A DNA stretch of 34,290 bases from NCBI GenBank assembly GCA_913060465.1, contig CAJXTR010000007.1, positions 1-34,290 on the forward strand, read 5' to 3'. This document shows, one piece after another, positions 8,290 to 16,343 of the stretch. The translations under genes and the position numbers were made by a program. The stretch's first letter is position 1. Every line of letters begins with the position of its first letter. The notes below the pieces were generated by a model. The model was not told the origin of the DNA. It did no database searches and saw only the letters and a program-made list of their open reading frames with translations. Source of the stretch: an uncultured Cryomorphaceae bacterium. GTDB taxonomy: Bacteria; Bacteroidota; Bacteroidia; Flavobacteriales; Schleiferiaceae.

Positions 8290-8994
8290 ATGAAAATGAA
8301 CCCACTTTTCCTACAAATCACTACCGGCAATGAGGCCGTTCTAGCGGAAGAACCAACTGAAAAAACAATGTCTATTTTGGAGCTCATGACCAGCGGAGGC
8401 ATTGGAGGTATCCTCATCATGACCTTCCTTGGAATTTTGAGCGTAATGGCAGTCTATATCTTTCTAGAGCGCTTTGGCGCCATCCGCAATGCCAACAAAG
8501 TGGATCCTAACTTCATGAATAACATTAAGGACATGGTGATGGACGGCAAACTCGAGAGTGCACAAGCGCTTTGTACTGCCGAAAGCACACCCGTGGCTCG
8601 CATGATTGAAAAAGGAATTAGTCGTATTGGTAAACCTCTAGGGGATATTACCCAAGCCATAGAAAACCAAGGAAAACTCGAAGTTACTAGACTCGAGAAA
8701 GGACTTCCAATGCTCGCTACCATTTCCGGAGGCGCTCCAATGATTGGATTCTTGGGAACAGTAATTGGTATGATTCTAACCTTCAAAGAAATGGCGAACG
8801 CAGGCGGTCAGATTAAACTCGACATGATGGCGGAGGGTATCTACACCGCAATGACAACGACCGTTGCCGGTTTGCTTGTCGGGATCATTGCCTATTTCGG
8901 ATACAATTTTTTGGTAACGCGTGTTGATCGCGTTGTGTACAAACTCGAGGACAGTGCAATGGCATTCTTGGATCTCCTACACGAACCTGCTTAA
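8290..8994 (+). CDS. exbB: ExbB/MotA/TolQ-family proton channel protein
   Basis: 234 residues. ExbB forms the inner-membrane pentamer that, with ExbD, uses the proton gradient to energise TonB. Three membrane segments are visible: GIGGILIMTFLGILSVMAVYIFLE (about 36-59), LATISGGAPMIGFLGTVIGMILTF in the middle, and TVAGLLVGIIAYFGYNFLV near the C-terminus. The middle segment carries the family signature GAPMIGFLGTVIGM. The N-terminal 30 residues are more acidic and less typical, and a start at M28 (MSILEL) is possible. ExbD follows after 12 bp and TonB after that, so this is a complete Ton motor set. No clear promoter is seen in the short gap after the nhaD terminator. Confidence 0.92.
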   Translation: MKMNPLFLQITTGNEAVLAEEPTEKTMSILELMTSGGIGGILIMTFLGILSVMAVYIFLERFGAIRNANKVDPNFMNNIKDMVMDGKLESAQALCTAESTPVARMIEKGISRIGKPLGDITQAIENQGKLEVTRLEKGLPMLATISGGAPMIGFLGTVIGMILTFKEMANAGGQIKLDMMAEGIYTAMTTTVAGLLVGIIAYFGYNFLVTRVDRVVYKLEDSAMAFLDLLHEPA

Positions 8995-9006
8995 ACTAAA
9001 CCCAGT

Positions 9007-9408
9007 ATGAATCTACGAAGCAGAAGTAAAGTCAGCGCAGAGGTGAACATGTCGTCCATGACGGACCTTGTTTTCCTGTTGCTTATTTTCTTCATCCTCG
9101 CCTCTACCCTAGTCACCTCGAGTGCATTGGATGTTATTCTTCCCAAGAGCGGTGCGCAAACCGTAAAGAAGAAAAACATCACATTAACGGTGAACGAGGA
9201 CTTAGAATTTGATATTAACGGGACCATCGTGAGCTACGATCAGGTAGAAAATACCTTGGTGGCTGCAGCCTCAAAGCTGAACGCAGATGAGCAAGCGGTA
9301 GTGGTCCTTCGTGCCGACCAAAGTATTCCTACGGGAGAAACGGTACGGATTTTGGATATAGGATACCGAAACAACATGCGAATGATCATCGCAACAGATC
9401 CGAACTAA
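9007..9408 (+). CDS. exbD: ExbD/TolR-family protein
   Basis: 133 residues, the usual size. A short cytoplasmic N-terminus leads into one membrane helix, MTDLVFLLLIFFILASTLV (about 18-36). It contains the conserved Asp20 that carries protons through the ExbB ring. The rest is a small periplasmic domain ending DIGYRNNMRMIIATDPN. It sits between exbB (12 bp upstream) and the TonB gene (1 bp downstream). Confidence 0.92.
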   Translation: MNLRSRSKVSAEVNMSSMTDLVFLLLIFFILASTLVTSSALDVILPKSGAQTVKKKNITLTVNEDLEFDINGTIVSYDQVENTLVAAASKLNADEQAVVVLRADQSIPTGETVRILDIGYRNNMRMIIATDPN

Positions 9409-9409
9409 T

Positions 9410-10267
9410 ATGGCATTCAACGAAAATTCAAACCGCAACAAGGCAAAAATTGGAACTATCGTGTTCCACACTTTGCTATTGCTATGGTTTGCATTTTATG
9501 GATTGACCTACCAAGATCCTCCACCCGAGGAAGGTATTGCCATTAATTTCGGATATGAAGAAAGTGGCTCTGGGACTACCTCTCAAGCTGCTCAAGCTAC
9601 GCCTCCGCCAACACCGTCACAACCGGTGCAATCACAAGCGGTGCAAGAGCAAGTAGCCACTCAAGATATCGAAGATGCTCCGGCTATTGAGGAACCGACA
9701 GAGGAAACACCTAAAGAAACGCAGCCTGATCCGGTTCAAGAAACTACTCCGGAGCCCGTAAAAGAAACAACCCCGGAACCGGAACCAGATCCTCAACCTA
9801 CAGAGGAAGAGCTCGAGCGTCAGCGCCAACAAGATCGATTAAACCAATTATTTAGCACCCAGAACAAAGGAAACGGCCAAGGTGAAGGCGTTACCGAAGG
9901 TGGCGGTGACCAAGGGGATCCAAATGGAAATCCTTTGAGCCCTAATCGCACCGGAAATGGGGGCATAGGCAACAATGGCAAATATTGGATGTCGGGGAAA
10001 CCTATTCGACTACCTGAACCTGAAACTGGCTGTAATTACGAAGGCGTTGTTGTTATCAAAATTGTGGTGGATGAGACAGGTACTGTGCGTGAAGCAGAAT
10101 TGGCGCCTGCAAATCAAATCCCAGAGGGCCTAGCGCGTTCAAACTTCGGTTCAAACACTTGTCTTGTGGGCAAGGCAAAAACTGCCGCTCGAAATTCAAA
10201 ATGGAGCTCTGACGCAGGAAACTTTAGACGCGTCGGATTCATCGTTTACCGATTCGAATTAGAATGA
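9410..10267 (+). CDS. tonB: TonB-like energy transducer
   Basis: 285 residues. One N-terminal membrane helix (IGTIVFHTLLLLWFAFYGLTY, residues about 15-35) is followed by a long Pro/Glu/Thr/Gln-rich linker (about 45-140) with repeated PVQETTPEP / PVKETTPEP units that can span the periplasm. A Gly/Asn-rich spacer follows (GEGVTEGGGDQGDPNGNP). The C-terminal domain begins near NYEGVVVIKIVVDETGTV and ends VGFIVYRFELE, which fits a TonB C-terminal fold, although the usual YP motif is not evident. With exbB and exbD directly upstream it should transmit the proton gradient to TonB-dependent outer-membrane receptors. Its last four bases overlap the folC start (ATGA), linking translation of the two. 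Confidence 0.85.
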   Translation: MAFNENSNRNKAKIGTIVFHTLLLLWFAFYGLTYQDPPPEEGIAINFGYEESGSGTTSQAAQATPPPTPSQPVQSQAVQEQVATQDIEDAPAIEEPTEETPKETQPDPVQETTPEPVKETTPEPEPDPQPTEEELERQRQQDRLNQLFSTQNKGNGQGEGVTEGGGDQGDPNGNPLSPNRTGNGGIGNNGKYWMSGKPIRLPEPETGCNYEGVVVIKIVVDETGTVREAELAPANQIPEGLARSNFGSNTCLVGKAKTAARNSKWSSDAGNFRRVGFIVYRFELE

Positions 10268-11472
10268 CCTACAACGAAGCTGTACAATGGCTGTATAGCG
10301 CAGTGCCCAATTTTCAGCGCGACGGCGGAAGCAAAAATTATAAAATCGGTCTAGAGGGGCCTCAAGCCCTATGGGAACACCTCGGTTTTCCAGGGCGCGA
10401 TATCCCCACCATTCACGTAGCTGGCACAAACGGCAAGGGTTCTACTGTTCACATGCTCGCCTCCGGCATGAAGGAAATGGGCTTGAAGGTCGGTGTATTC
10501 TCATCACCCCACTTATTCAACTTTCGGGAGCGCGCTAAGATTGGAACTACGATGGTTCCAGAAATGTTCGTAGCAGAATTTGTCTCTGCACACAAAACTC
10601 ATTTTGAGCAACACGGCTATAGCTTTTTCGAATTAACGTTAATGTTGAGCCTCCAATGGTTTGCTTCACAAAAAGTAGATTGGATTATCCTTGAAACCGG
10701 AATGGGTGGCCGATTAGATGCGACCAACATCTGCGCTCCTGAATTATGCATCATCACGAATATTGGCTTGGATCACGTTCAATGGTTAGGCAATACACGT
10801 GCGTTGATTGCTAAGGAGAAATCAGGAATCATCAAGCCTGGTGTTCCTGTGGTTGTCGTACAAAACGACAATGAAACACGCCCAGTTTTTAAAGACTCTG
10901 CAAACGAGGCTGGTGCACCTCTGATTTGGGCAAAAGATTTCAATCTCCCGACCGATCTCAAAGGCATTCATCAAAACGCAAATAGAAACGGGGCAGCAAC
11001 TGCATTAGAGCTGCTATTTCCGGAATATCAGGAACTTTGGAAACTCGGGCTAAACCGTGTGGTAAAAAACACAGCATTGGCAGGCCGCTGGATGGAAATA
11101 GATACGTCTCCCCTCACCATATGCGATACCGGCCATAATGCAGACGCCTTTCAATACCTCGTACCACAAGCTAAGGCAGCCGCCAATGGCGCTCATATAC
11201 ATTGGGTGCTAGGAAGCGCCGGAGACAAAGACTTTGGCAGTATTTTACAACTACTTCCAACAGACAACAGCACGTTCTATTGGACCGGCGCTAGCAGCCC
11301 TCGCTGTGCTTCTTCAGCGGTTTTAGCCGAAAGTGCAGCAAATCACGGACGCTATGGTAACCACTTCACAAATGTTCAACAAGCCTTATCCGCTGCAAAA
11401 ACCAATGCAAACGAGAAGGACTTAATATTCATTGGCGGCAGTACATTTGTCGTCGCAGACCTTGAATTATGA
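10264..11472 (+). CDS. folC: Folylpolyglutamate / dihydrofolate synthase FolC
   Basis: 402 residues, Mur-ligase family. FolC adds glutamate to folates, and in many bacteria also joins dihydropteroate to glutamate. The ATP P-loop is HVAGTNGKGS (GTNGKGS at 54-60), followed by the folate-binding VFSSPHLFNFRERAKIG. The metal and central-domain motifs are ILETGMGGRLDATN and ITNIGLDHVQWLG with AKEKSGIIKPG. The C-terminal domain shows DTGHNADAF and WVLGSAGDKD. The start overlaps the upstream stop by 4 bp, and a secreted protein overlaps its own stop in the same way, so it is embedded in the Ton operon. Nothing suggests inactivation. Confidence 0.94.
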   Translation: MTYNEAVQWLYSAVPNFQRDGGSKNYKIGLEGPQALWEHLGFPGRDIPTIHVAGTNGKGSTVHMLASGMKEMGLKVGVFSSPHLFNFRERAKIGTTMVPEMFVAEFVSAHKTHFEQHGYSFFELTLMLSLQWFASQKVDWIILETGMGGRLDATNICAPELCIITNIGLDHVQWLGNTRALIAKEKSGIIKPGVPVVVVQNDNETRPVFKDSANEAGAPLIWAKDFNLPTDLKGIHQNANRNGAATALELLFPEYQELWKLGLNRVVKNTALAGRWMEIDTSPLTICDTGHNADAFQYLVPQAKAAANGAHIHWVLGSAGDKDFGSILQLLPTDNSTFYWTGASSPRCASSAVLAESAANHGRYGNHFTNVQQALSAAKTNANEKDLIFIGGSTFVVADLEL

Positions 11473-12062
11473 AAAAACTGAACGCACTTCTCGCCATCCT
11501 CCTTTTCGCAGTAACCACTCATGCACAGGTGGAAGAGTTAAACCAGCGTACCGCACTATTCTTAGATGAAGTCAAATCTACGTTCAAGGTAAAATCCTTA
11601 AACGGTAGCGAACCCGATTACGGTGTACTCATCGAGACAGAACACGTGGCACATACTCACTATCAGCTCAAACAAATCGAAAAAGAGTTAAATGAGTTAG
11701 GCAACAAAGTGCGCCCTACCTACAACTTGAGCACCTTCGCTTATGAAAACGAAGATGAACTTTTGTACGCTTTGAAATTTTGGTTCAAGAATTTCATTGG
11801 CGGTAAGCGCGTTACACCTGGGCGCGATTACCGTAGTGTCGACCATGTTGATCCAGCCTTGATCATCATTGAAAACAACTACATAGCGATACTAACATTG
11901 AGTTGCTACGCTACTGATGTAGATGAATTTCGCGATTGGCGCAGTCGTATGCTCGGGGTATTCGGCGGTCCAAATTCCATGGTTATTGAAATAGGCTGTG
12001 ACGGTCCTATTGAATGGACAAAAAACGCACCGGATCCGAAAGACATGAAATGGCGCCGTTAA
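11469..12062 (+). CDS. Secreted protein of unknown function
   Basis: 197 residues; not recognised. A typical Sec signal peptide (MKKLNALLAILLFAVTTHAQ, likely cleaved after residue 20) predicts export to the periplasm or surface. There is no lipobox Cys. The mature part is mixed alpha/beta with an acidic start (VEELNQRTALFLDEVKSTF), an amphipathic HYQLKQIEKELNELGNKV, a central KFWFKNFIGGKRVTPGRDYRSVDHVD and two cysteines near the end (about 162 and 192 by rough count) that might form a disulphide. Its ATG overlaps the folC stop, so it ends the exbB-exbD-tonB-folC operon. It converges on comM with a 4-bp overlap of the coding ends and no obvious terminator. A TonB-related envelope role would be guilt by association only. 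Confidence 0.72.
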   Translation: MKKLNALLAILLFAVTTHAQVEELNQRTALFLDEVKSTFKVKSLNGSEPDYGVLIETEHVAHTHYQLKQIEKELNELGNKVRPTYNLSTFAYENEDELLYALKFWFKNFIGGKRVTPGRDYRSVDHVDPALIIIENNYIAILTLSCYATDVDEFRDWRSRMLGVFGGPNSMVIEIGCDGPIEWTKNAPDPKDMKWRR

Positions 12063-13639
12063 ACCTTAACCTTCGGCGGCACCCATTGGGTCTTTTTCAA
12101 CTTTAGAGGTTCCGAGCGTTGCTGCCAACGCAATAGCAATGCTTGGTCCACGGTGGATTCTAACACCTCATTTTGGCCCTCTAAATCCATGAGAGTCAAA
12201 CAAATCGACATCAGTTGTTTTCGTCCCCGATAGCTGTATCCACGCAATCTACTCTCACGATTTATTTTCACCAATACAGGGATTGAAAAACAACCAGTAC
12301 GCAAGATTTCTTCGTCTTGAAGTTGGGCATTCTGTTTTCCTTGCCGATTCATCTGTCTTTGCCACGCCAACTCAATACGCGACCGTATGGTGATAGATTG
12401 CTCGGGTAATGGGTCGATATCCCCAAGACTCGCGTTATGAACTTTTATATCAAACCGATCATTTAAGGCACCTGTCATTTTTGATCTGTGGTTTTCCAGT
12501 AAAATGGCGGAACATCGGCAATTCGTGCTTGTTCCAAAGTGGCCACAAGGGCATGGGTTTAATGCTGCAAAAACTTGAAAATGATAATGATCCAATTCCT
12601 TTAACAATCCCACGCGTACGTTTTCCTTCTGTTTTAAAAGTTCATCTACCACACATACGCCCCCAAGTGCCTTGACCACCTTAGGAATCTTAGAGCGCTT
12701 TTTAGGCAAAAGATGAAGCGGCAACTTCGAGATTTCTTCTGCCTTGGTAAAAGATTCTTGGAGAAGCCTAGAAAATTCCCGGTTCGGTCCAAAAACTTCA
12801 GACCCACCATCTTGAGGAGCAACCCATTGAAAAGGACGTTCAAAATTGAGTTCTGCAGTATTACTAATCATTGAATATTGCATCTTCTTCACCAACGCTT
12901 CATTTGTGGTGTTTGTAGGCGGCAGGATACTTGGCAAACGTTTAAGTAAGATTGACTTCCCTTGACCCGGAGCGCCTTCAACCCATAAATGATGTCCGCC
13001 AGCCACTGCAACTTCCAGCGCCTTTTTTAATGGCATTTGTCCGGCGACCTCCGAAAAGCAGCCAGAAGGATGGATACCATTCTCAACCGTTGGGTGCTTT
13101 CGCTTTTTTAAGGCTACTAGAGCGCGCTCACCTTGAAGCATAGCCACAAGCGCCTCGAATGTTGAGACTCGAATGATTTTTATGGCATTGCTTAAATTTA
13201 AATGAGGTACCCACGCCTTATCACAGTTCAAGAATATGGCCTTTTTACCCAAAGCGCGGGCCAACTCAATTGCGTTAAAAGGGTCCTCTACAGGTGCTAT
13301 GGCTCCATCTAGCCCCATAGTCCCCACGAAGAGGTATTGATCTAAAGCTCTATTTGAAATCTGTCCCGATGAAGCTAGAATTCCAATGGCTATAGGCACA
13401 TCCCAATCCATGCTACTGTGGGGCACTATCTCAGGTTTGATATTGATGGTGATACGCTGTCCGGGCCAGTGCCAACGCAAGGATTTGAGTACTGTATATA
13501 CCCTGTTTCGGCACTCGTTCGCCTTTTTCGGCGGCATACCGATTAGATGAAATTTAATGCCTCTAGAGATATTTATCTCAATAGGAACATGCAAGGCTCC
13601 GGCAAAATGGGTTTGAACGGAATGAATGGTGACAAGCAT
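12059..13639 (-). CDS. Divergent ComM/YifB-family AAA+ ATPase
   Basis: 526 residues. The N-terminal ChlI/Lon-like domain (about 1-170) has the family look: GIKFHLIGMPPKKANECRNRV, RITINIKP, DWDVPIAIGILASSGQI and YLFVGTMGLDGAIAPVE. The ATPase core follows, with Walker A GAPGQGKS (222-229), Walker B VCVVDE (328-333), the family hallmark NPCPCG (361-366) with a following C-x-C pair, and DRFD. ComM is a hexameric helicase that promotes branch migration during uptake of transformed DNA. The region between Walker A and Walker B is not standard: the usual [27 protein letters not shown] stretch is replaced by an unrelated, longer Lys/Glu-rich segment. The segment between Walker B and NPCPCG is shorter than usual. 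Nucleotide-binding residues survive, so it may still be active. Confidence 0.83.
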   Translation of the reverse strand: MLVTIHSVQTHFAGALHVPIEINISRGIKFHLIGMPPKKANECRNRVYTVLKSLRWHWPGQRITINIKPEIVPHSSMDWDVPIAIGILASSGQISNRALDQYLFVGTMGLDGAIAPVEDPFNAIELARALGKKAIFLNCDKAWVPHLNLSNAIKIIRVSTFEALVAMLQGERALVALKKRKHPTVENGIHPSGCFSEVAGQMPLKKALEVAVAGGHHLWVEGAPGQGKSILLKRLPSILPPTNTTNEALVKKMQYSMISNTAELNFERPFQWVAPQDGGSEVFGPNREFSRLLQESFTKAEEISKLPLHLLPKKRSKIPKVVKALGGVCVVDELLKQKENVRVGLLKELDHYHFQVFAALNPCPCGHFGTSTNCRCSAILLENHRSKMTGALNDRFDIKVHNASLGDIDPLPEQSITIRSRIELAWQRQMNRQGKQNAQLQDEEILRTGCFSIPVLVKINRESRLRGYSYRGRKQLMSICLTLMDLEGQNEVLESTVDQALLLRWQQRSEPLKLKKTQWVPPKVKV

Positions 13640-13656
13640 AGGAAATTTGTTTTCCT
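13640..13656. repeat. Small inverted repeat before comM start
   Basis: AGGAAA (13640-13645) and TTTCCT (13651-13656) form a perfect 6-bp inverted repeat around TTTGT, immediately upstream of the ComM-like start codon. It could fold in the 5' leader or be a protein site. No clear promoter was found in the rest of the 68-bp gap to rlmN. Chance occurrence is possible. Confidence 0.3.
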
Positions 13657-13707
13657 ATAAATTGGACCACCTAATTCAAGAATAAAAGAAAAGTGGAAAA
13701 CTAAAGG

Positions 13708-14757
13708 TTATTCACCTTGCTTGTTGGCCAATTGGCCACAGGCTGCATCAATATCTTGGCCACGGGAATGGCGTACAGTCGCAATGATACGGCGGTCCTC
13801 CAAAACACGCTTATACATATCAACCGCTTCTTGTGAGGCCTGGGTATAAGGTCCGTTATCGATAGGGTTATATTGAATAATGTTCACCTTTGTTGGAATG
13901 GCCCCACAGAATTTAGCTAAGGCTATAGCATCTTCTTCTTGGTCATTGATTCCACGCCAAATCACATATTCAAAAGTGACGCCCTTGCCTGTTTTAGCGT
14001 ACCAATACTGTAAACTTTCACGAAGATCCGCAAGCGTTGTACTGCGGTGTGCTAAAGGCATCAACTTTGCCCGTTTCTCCTCGATCGCACTGTGCAGAGA
14101 AATGGCCAAACCGAACTTCACTTCATCGTCCGCCATCTTCTTAATCAGCTTTGGCACTCCAATAGTACTGAGCGTAATTCTGCGCGGTGACATACCCAGT
14201 CCTTTAGGGTCGGTGATTTTATCAATGGCTGCAAGCACATTATTATAGTTCAATAACGGCTCCCCCATCCCCATAAAAACAATGTTCGTTAAAGGACGGT
14301 CGAAATACTCTCGGCCTTGGCGGTCAATGACTACCACTTGGTCGTAGATTTCATCGGGATCGAGATTACGCATTCGTTTGAGGCTCGCCGTAGCACAAAA
14401 AGTACAATCAAGACTACACCCGACTTGCGAACTCACACAGGCTGTGATCCTCTTTTCTGTGGGAATAAGGACACTCTCCACCATCGCGCCATCGTGAAGC
14501 TTTACAGCGTTTTTGATCGTTCCATCTTTGGATCGCTGCATCAGATCTACCTCAAGTAATTTGAAGGTGAAATGAGTTTCCAGCAATGCCCGGGTCGACT
14601 TGCTCAAATTTGTCATTTCATCAAAGCTCGATGCGGCTTTTTGCCAAAGCCACTGATAGACTTGTTTCGCTCTAAAGGCCTTTTCACCATGGGATTCAAA
14701 AAACTGAATCATGGCCTCTTGGCTTAAACTTCGAATATCTTTCTTGGCGTCTTGCAT
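13708..14757 (-). CDS. rlmN: 23S rRNA/tRNA adenine-C2 methyltransferase RlmN
   Basis: 349 residues, normal length. RlmN is a radical-SAM enzyme that methylates C2 of A2503 in 23S rRNA and of A37 in some tRNAs. The iron-sulphur motif is CSLDCTFC (C114, C118, C121). Other family signatures are the N-terminal KAFRAKQVYQWLWQKAASSFDEMTNLSK (split: KAFRAKQVYQWLWQK, then FDEMTNLSK), VESVLIP, NIVFMGMGEPLLNY, RRITLSTIGVPKLI and KVNIIQYNPI. The C-terminal RGQDIDAACGQL carries the conserved Cys that forms the methyl-linked intermediate. It lies 22 bp after pirin on the same strand and 68 bp before the ComM-like gene. All catalytic residues are present. Confidence 0.95.
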   Translation of the reverse strand: MQDAKKDIRSLSQEAMIQFFESHGEKAFRAKQVYQWLWQKAASSFDEMTNLSKSTRALLETHFTFKLLEVDLMQRSKDGTIKNAVKLHDGAMVESVLIPTEKRITACVSSQVGCSLDCTFCATASLKRMRNLDPDEIYDQVVVIDRQGREYFDRPLTNIVFMGMGEPLLNYNNVLAAIDKITDPKGLGMSPRRITLSTIGVPKLIKKMADDEVKFGLAISLHSAIEEKRAKLMPLAHRSTTLADLRESLQYWYAKTGKGVTFEYVIWRGINDQEEDAIALAKFCGAIPTKVNIIQYNPIDNGPYTQASQEAVDMYKRVLEDRRIIATVRHSRGQDIDAACGQLANKQGE

Positions 14758-14779
14758 GTGGGCAAAGATAGCGAAGTCC

Positions 14780-15637
14780 TTATGGTAAATCGCGCTCGAC
14801 TAGGTAGCCCATTTTGCCCATTTGGTAATCGCGCATTGCTTCCATGATTTCGGTCTGATTATTCATGACAAAAGGACCATAGGTTTCCAATTTCTCTTGG
14901 ATTGGCTTCGCAGATACAAAAAGTAGCTTGGTCGCAACCGATGGATGGAAGACATGAACGCCTGGTTCTAGATGGTACAAGAAGTATTCCTCCACCATGC
15001 CGTACCCTTCTAATCGGCCACCGCCATTGAGCAAATAAAGAAGTCCATTTTCACCTTCCTTCACCTCGAAAGCAACTTCCGCTGTCGTAGAAGTTCCATG
15101 GACACTCGATACTGGATAAGCACTCTTCAACGGCCCCATGGGACCTCCAGCAATGGGCGAACCTGCGCTAACACGGAGGTCAGGGTGCATTGGAACCTCG
15201 GGCATCTCATTCTTTTGTAACGGGATATATTTAGGTTCCATTTGCTTAGACGCCTTTGGGAGGTTGATCCAAATCTGAATGATTTCTTGCATTCCGCCAT
15301 TTTCACACAATGCAGCTGGTGGACGTTCGGAATGAATGATACCAAGCCCGACATCCATCCACTGTACACCTCCATCGTCCACGACGCTGTTGTTACCTCG
15401 GCTATCGCGGTGTTGCACGCCGCCTTCCCACATGAAGGTAACTGGTGAAAATCCGCGGTGTGGATGAGGCCCTACGCCCGCATTCCAACGATCGGTGCCT
15501 GGCTCCACAAAATTTGCATGGTGATGAATGAGCAAAAAGGGGTCGATCTGTTGAATTTGCTGTGTCGGCAGCGGCTGCTTAAGTGGATGCTCGCCCATCA
15601 TTACTTCGTAGGCTTGTATTGCTCTTTTAACGGCCAT
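14780..15637 (-). CDS. Pirin family protein
   Basis: 285 residues, two cupin domains. The N-terminal cupin has the pirin metal motif: GPHPHRGFSPVTFM supplies two histidines and GIIHSERPP the third His and the Glu. Bacterial pirins bind iron or other metals; some have quercetin 2,3-dioxygenase activity, others regulate metabolic enzymes. The C-terminal cupin has GLLYLLNGGGRLEGYG and YLYHLEPGVHVF-like strands (here YFLYHLEPGVHVF). The start is 1 bp after the yjjG-like stop, and rlmN follows by 22 bp. Role here unknown; its co-location with the glycan-type cassette may be incidental. Confidence 0.9.
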   Translation of the reverse strand: MAVKRAIQAYEVMMGEHPLKQPLPTQQIQQIDPFLLIHHHANFVEPGTDRWNAGVGPHPHRGFSPVTFMWEGGVQHRDSRGNNSVVDDGGVQWMDVGLGIIHSERPPAALCENGGMQEIIQIWINLPKASKQMEPKYIPLQKNEMPEVPMHPDLRVSAGSPIAGGPMGPLKSAYPVSSVHGTSTTAEVAFEVKEGENGLLYLLNGGGRLEGYGMVEEYFLYHLEPGVHVFHPSVATKLLFVSAKPIQEKLETYGPFVMNNQTEIMEAMRDYQMGKMGYLVERDLP

Positions 15638-15638
15638 G

Positions 15639-16343
15639 TTATGCGTTTAAAATTATGGGTACCAATTCTTCCAAATGGCTGATTTCGTAAGTCACCTTTT
15701 CTGTATGGCGAGCTTTTGAAGGATTGAAGAAAACTTGGTCGATTCCTTGTTCGCGTGCGCCAACACAATCGGCAACTAAATTATCGCCGATCATCAAACT
15801 CTCTTTTCGCTCAGCCCCAGTTAATTGTAATGCTCTTCTAAAAATTTTAGGATCCGGTTTGTTCACCCCGACCTGATCACTACATAGTAACAAATCGAAC
15901 AGCGGCTCCAAACCACTTTCACTAAATTTTATGTTCTGACTTTCATGAAAGCCATTAGTAATTACGTGTAAAACACAACCGGCTTCTTTTAGTTCTTGAA
16001 GAACCTCAGCAGCGCTTTCGATCAAATGATTTTGGTAAGGCGTTTCTTTAATGTATCTCAGTTCCAATTCCCAGGCAACCTCAGCAGCATCTACACCGAA
16101 GTGCTCAAACGTCTCCTTGAATCTTGTCTCACGCAGAGTTTGCTTATCAATAGTACCCGCGCGATACATGTCCCACTTTAAATCATTTATAGTGATGTAC
16201 TTCTCAAAAAATTGCTCAAAACTTGGCAAACCCAATCCTTGGAGGCCAAGGTTAGCAAATAGATTGCGCAGCGACATTTCAGAGTTTTTCTCAAAGTCCC
16301 AAAGGGTATGGTCCCAATCAAAAAACAAATGCTTGTATTTCAT
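15639..16343 (-). CDS. yjjG: YjjG-like HAD nucleotidase
   Basis: 234 residues from the ATG at 16343. It is a HAD-superfamily phosphatase most like YjjG, which hydrolyses non-canonical pyrimidine nucleoside monophosphates. Motif I is FFDWDHTLWDFEKNS with the nucleophile and acid/base aspartates, motif II is VITNGFHESQ, motif III is around KPDPKIF, and motif IV is MIGDNLVADCVGA. A cap domain lies between motifs I and II. A longer start would add 12 atypical residues. The ATG is preferred because it overlaps the upstream stop as TAATG and the protein then begins MKYKHLFFDWD, as in relatives. In this tightly coupled operon it might instead act on a sugar phosphate, but sequence alone favours YjjG. 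Confidence 0.87.
   Translation of the reverse strand: MKYKHLFFDWDHTLWDFEKNSEMSLRNLFANLGLQGLGLPSFEQFFEKYITINDLKWDMYRAGTIDKQTLRETRFKETFEHFGVDAAEVAWELELRYIKETPYQNHLIESAAEVLQELKEAGCVLHVITNGFHESQNIKFSESGLEPLFDLLLCSDQVGVNKPDPKIFRRALQLTGAERKESLMIGDNLVADCVGAREQGIDQVFFNPSKARHTEKVTYEISHLEELVPIILNA

Noticed and set aside
12062-12100. Terminator between the unknown secreted gene and comM (ACCC/GGGT followed by CTTTTTC)
   Set aside because: The palindrome leaves almost no loop, so no stable hairpin forms.
13690-13716. Terminator at the rlmN 3' end (AAGGT-GAATA-ACCTT then T-rich)
   Set aside because: The 5-bp stem includes the stop codon, is weak, and the T tract is interrupted.
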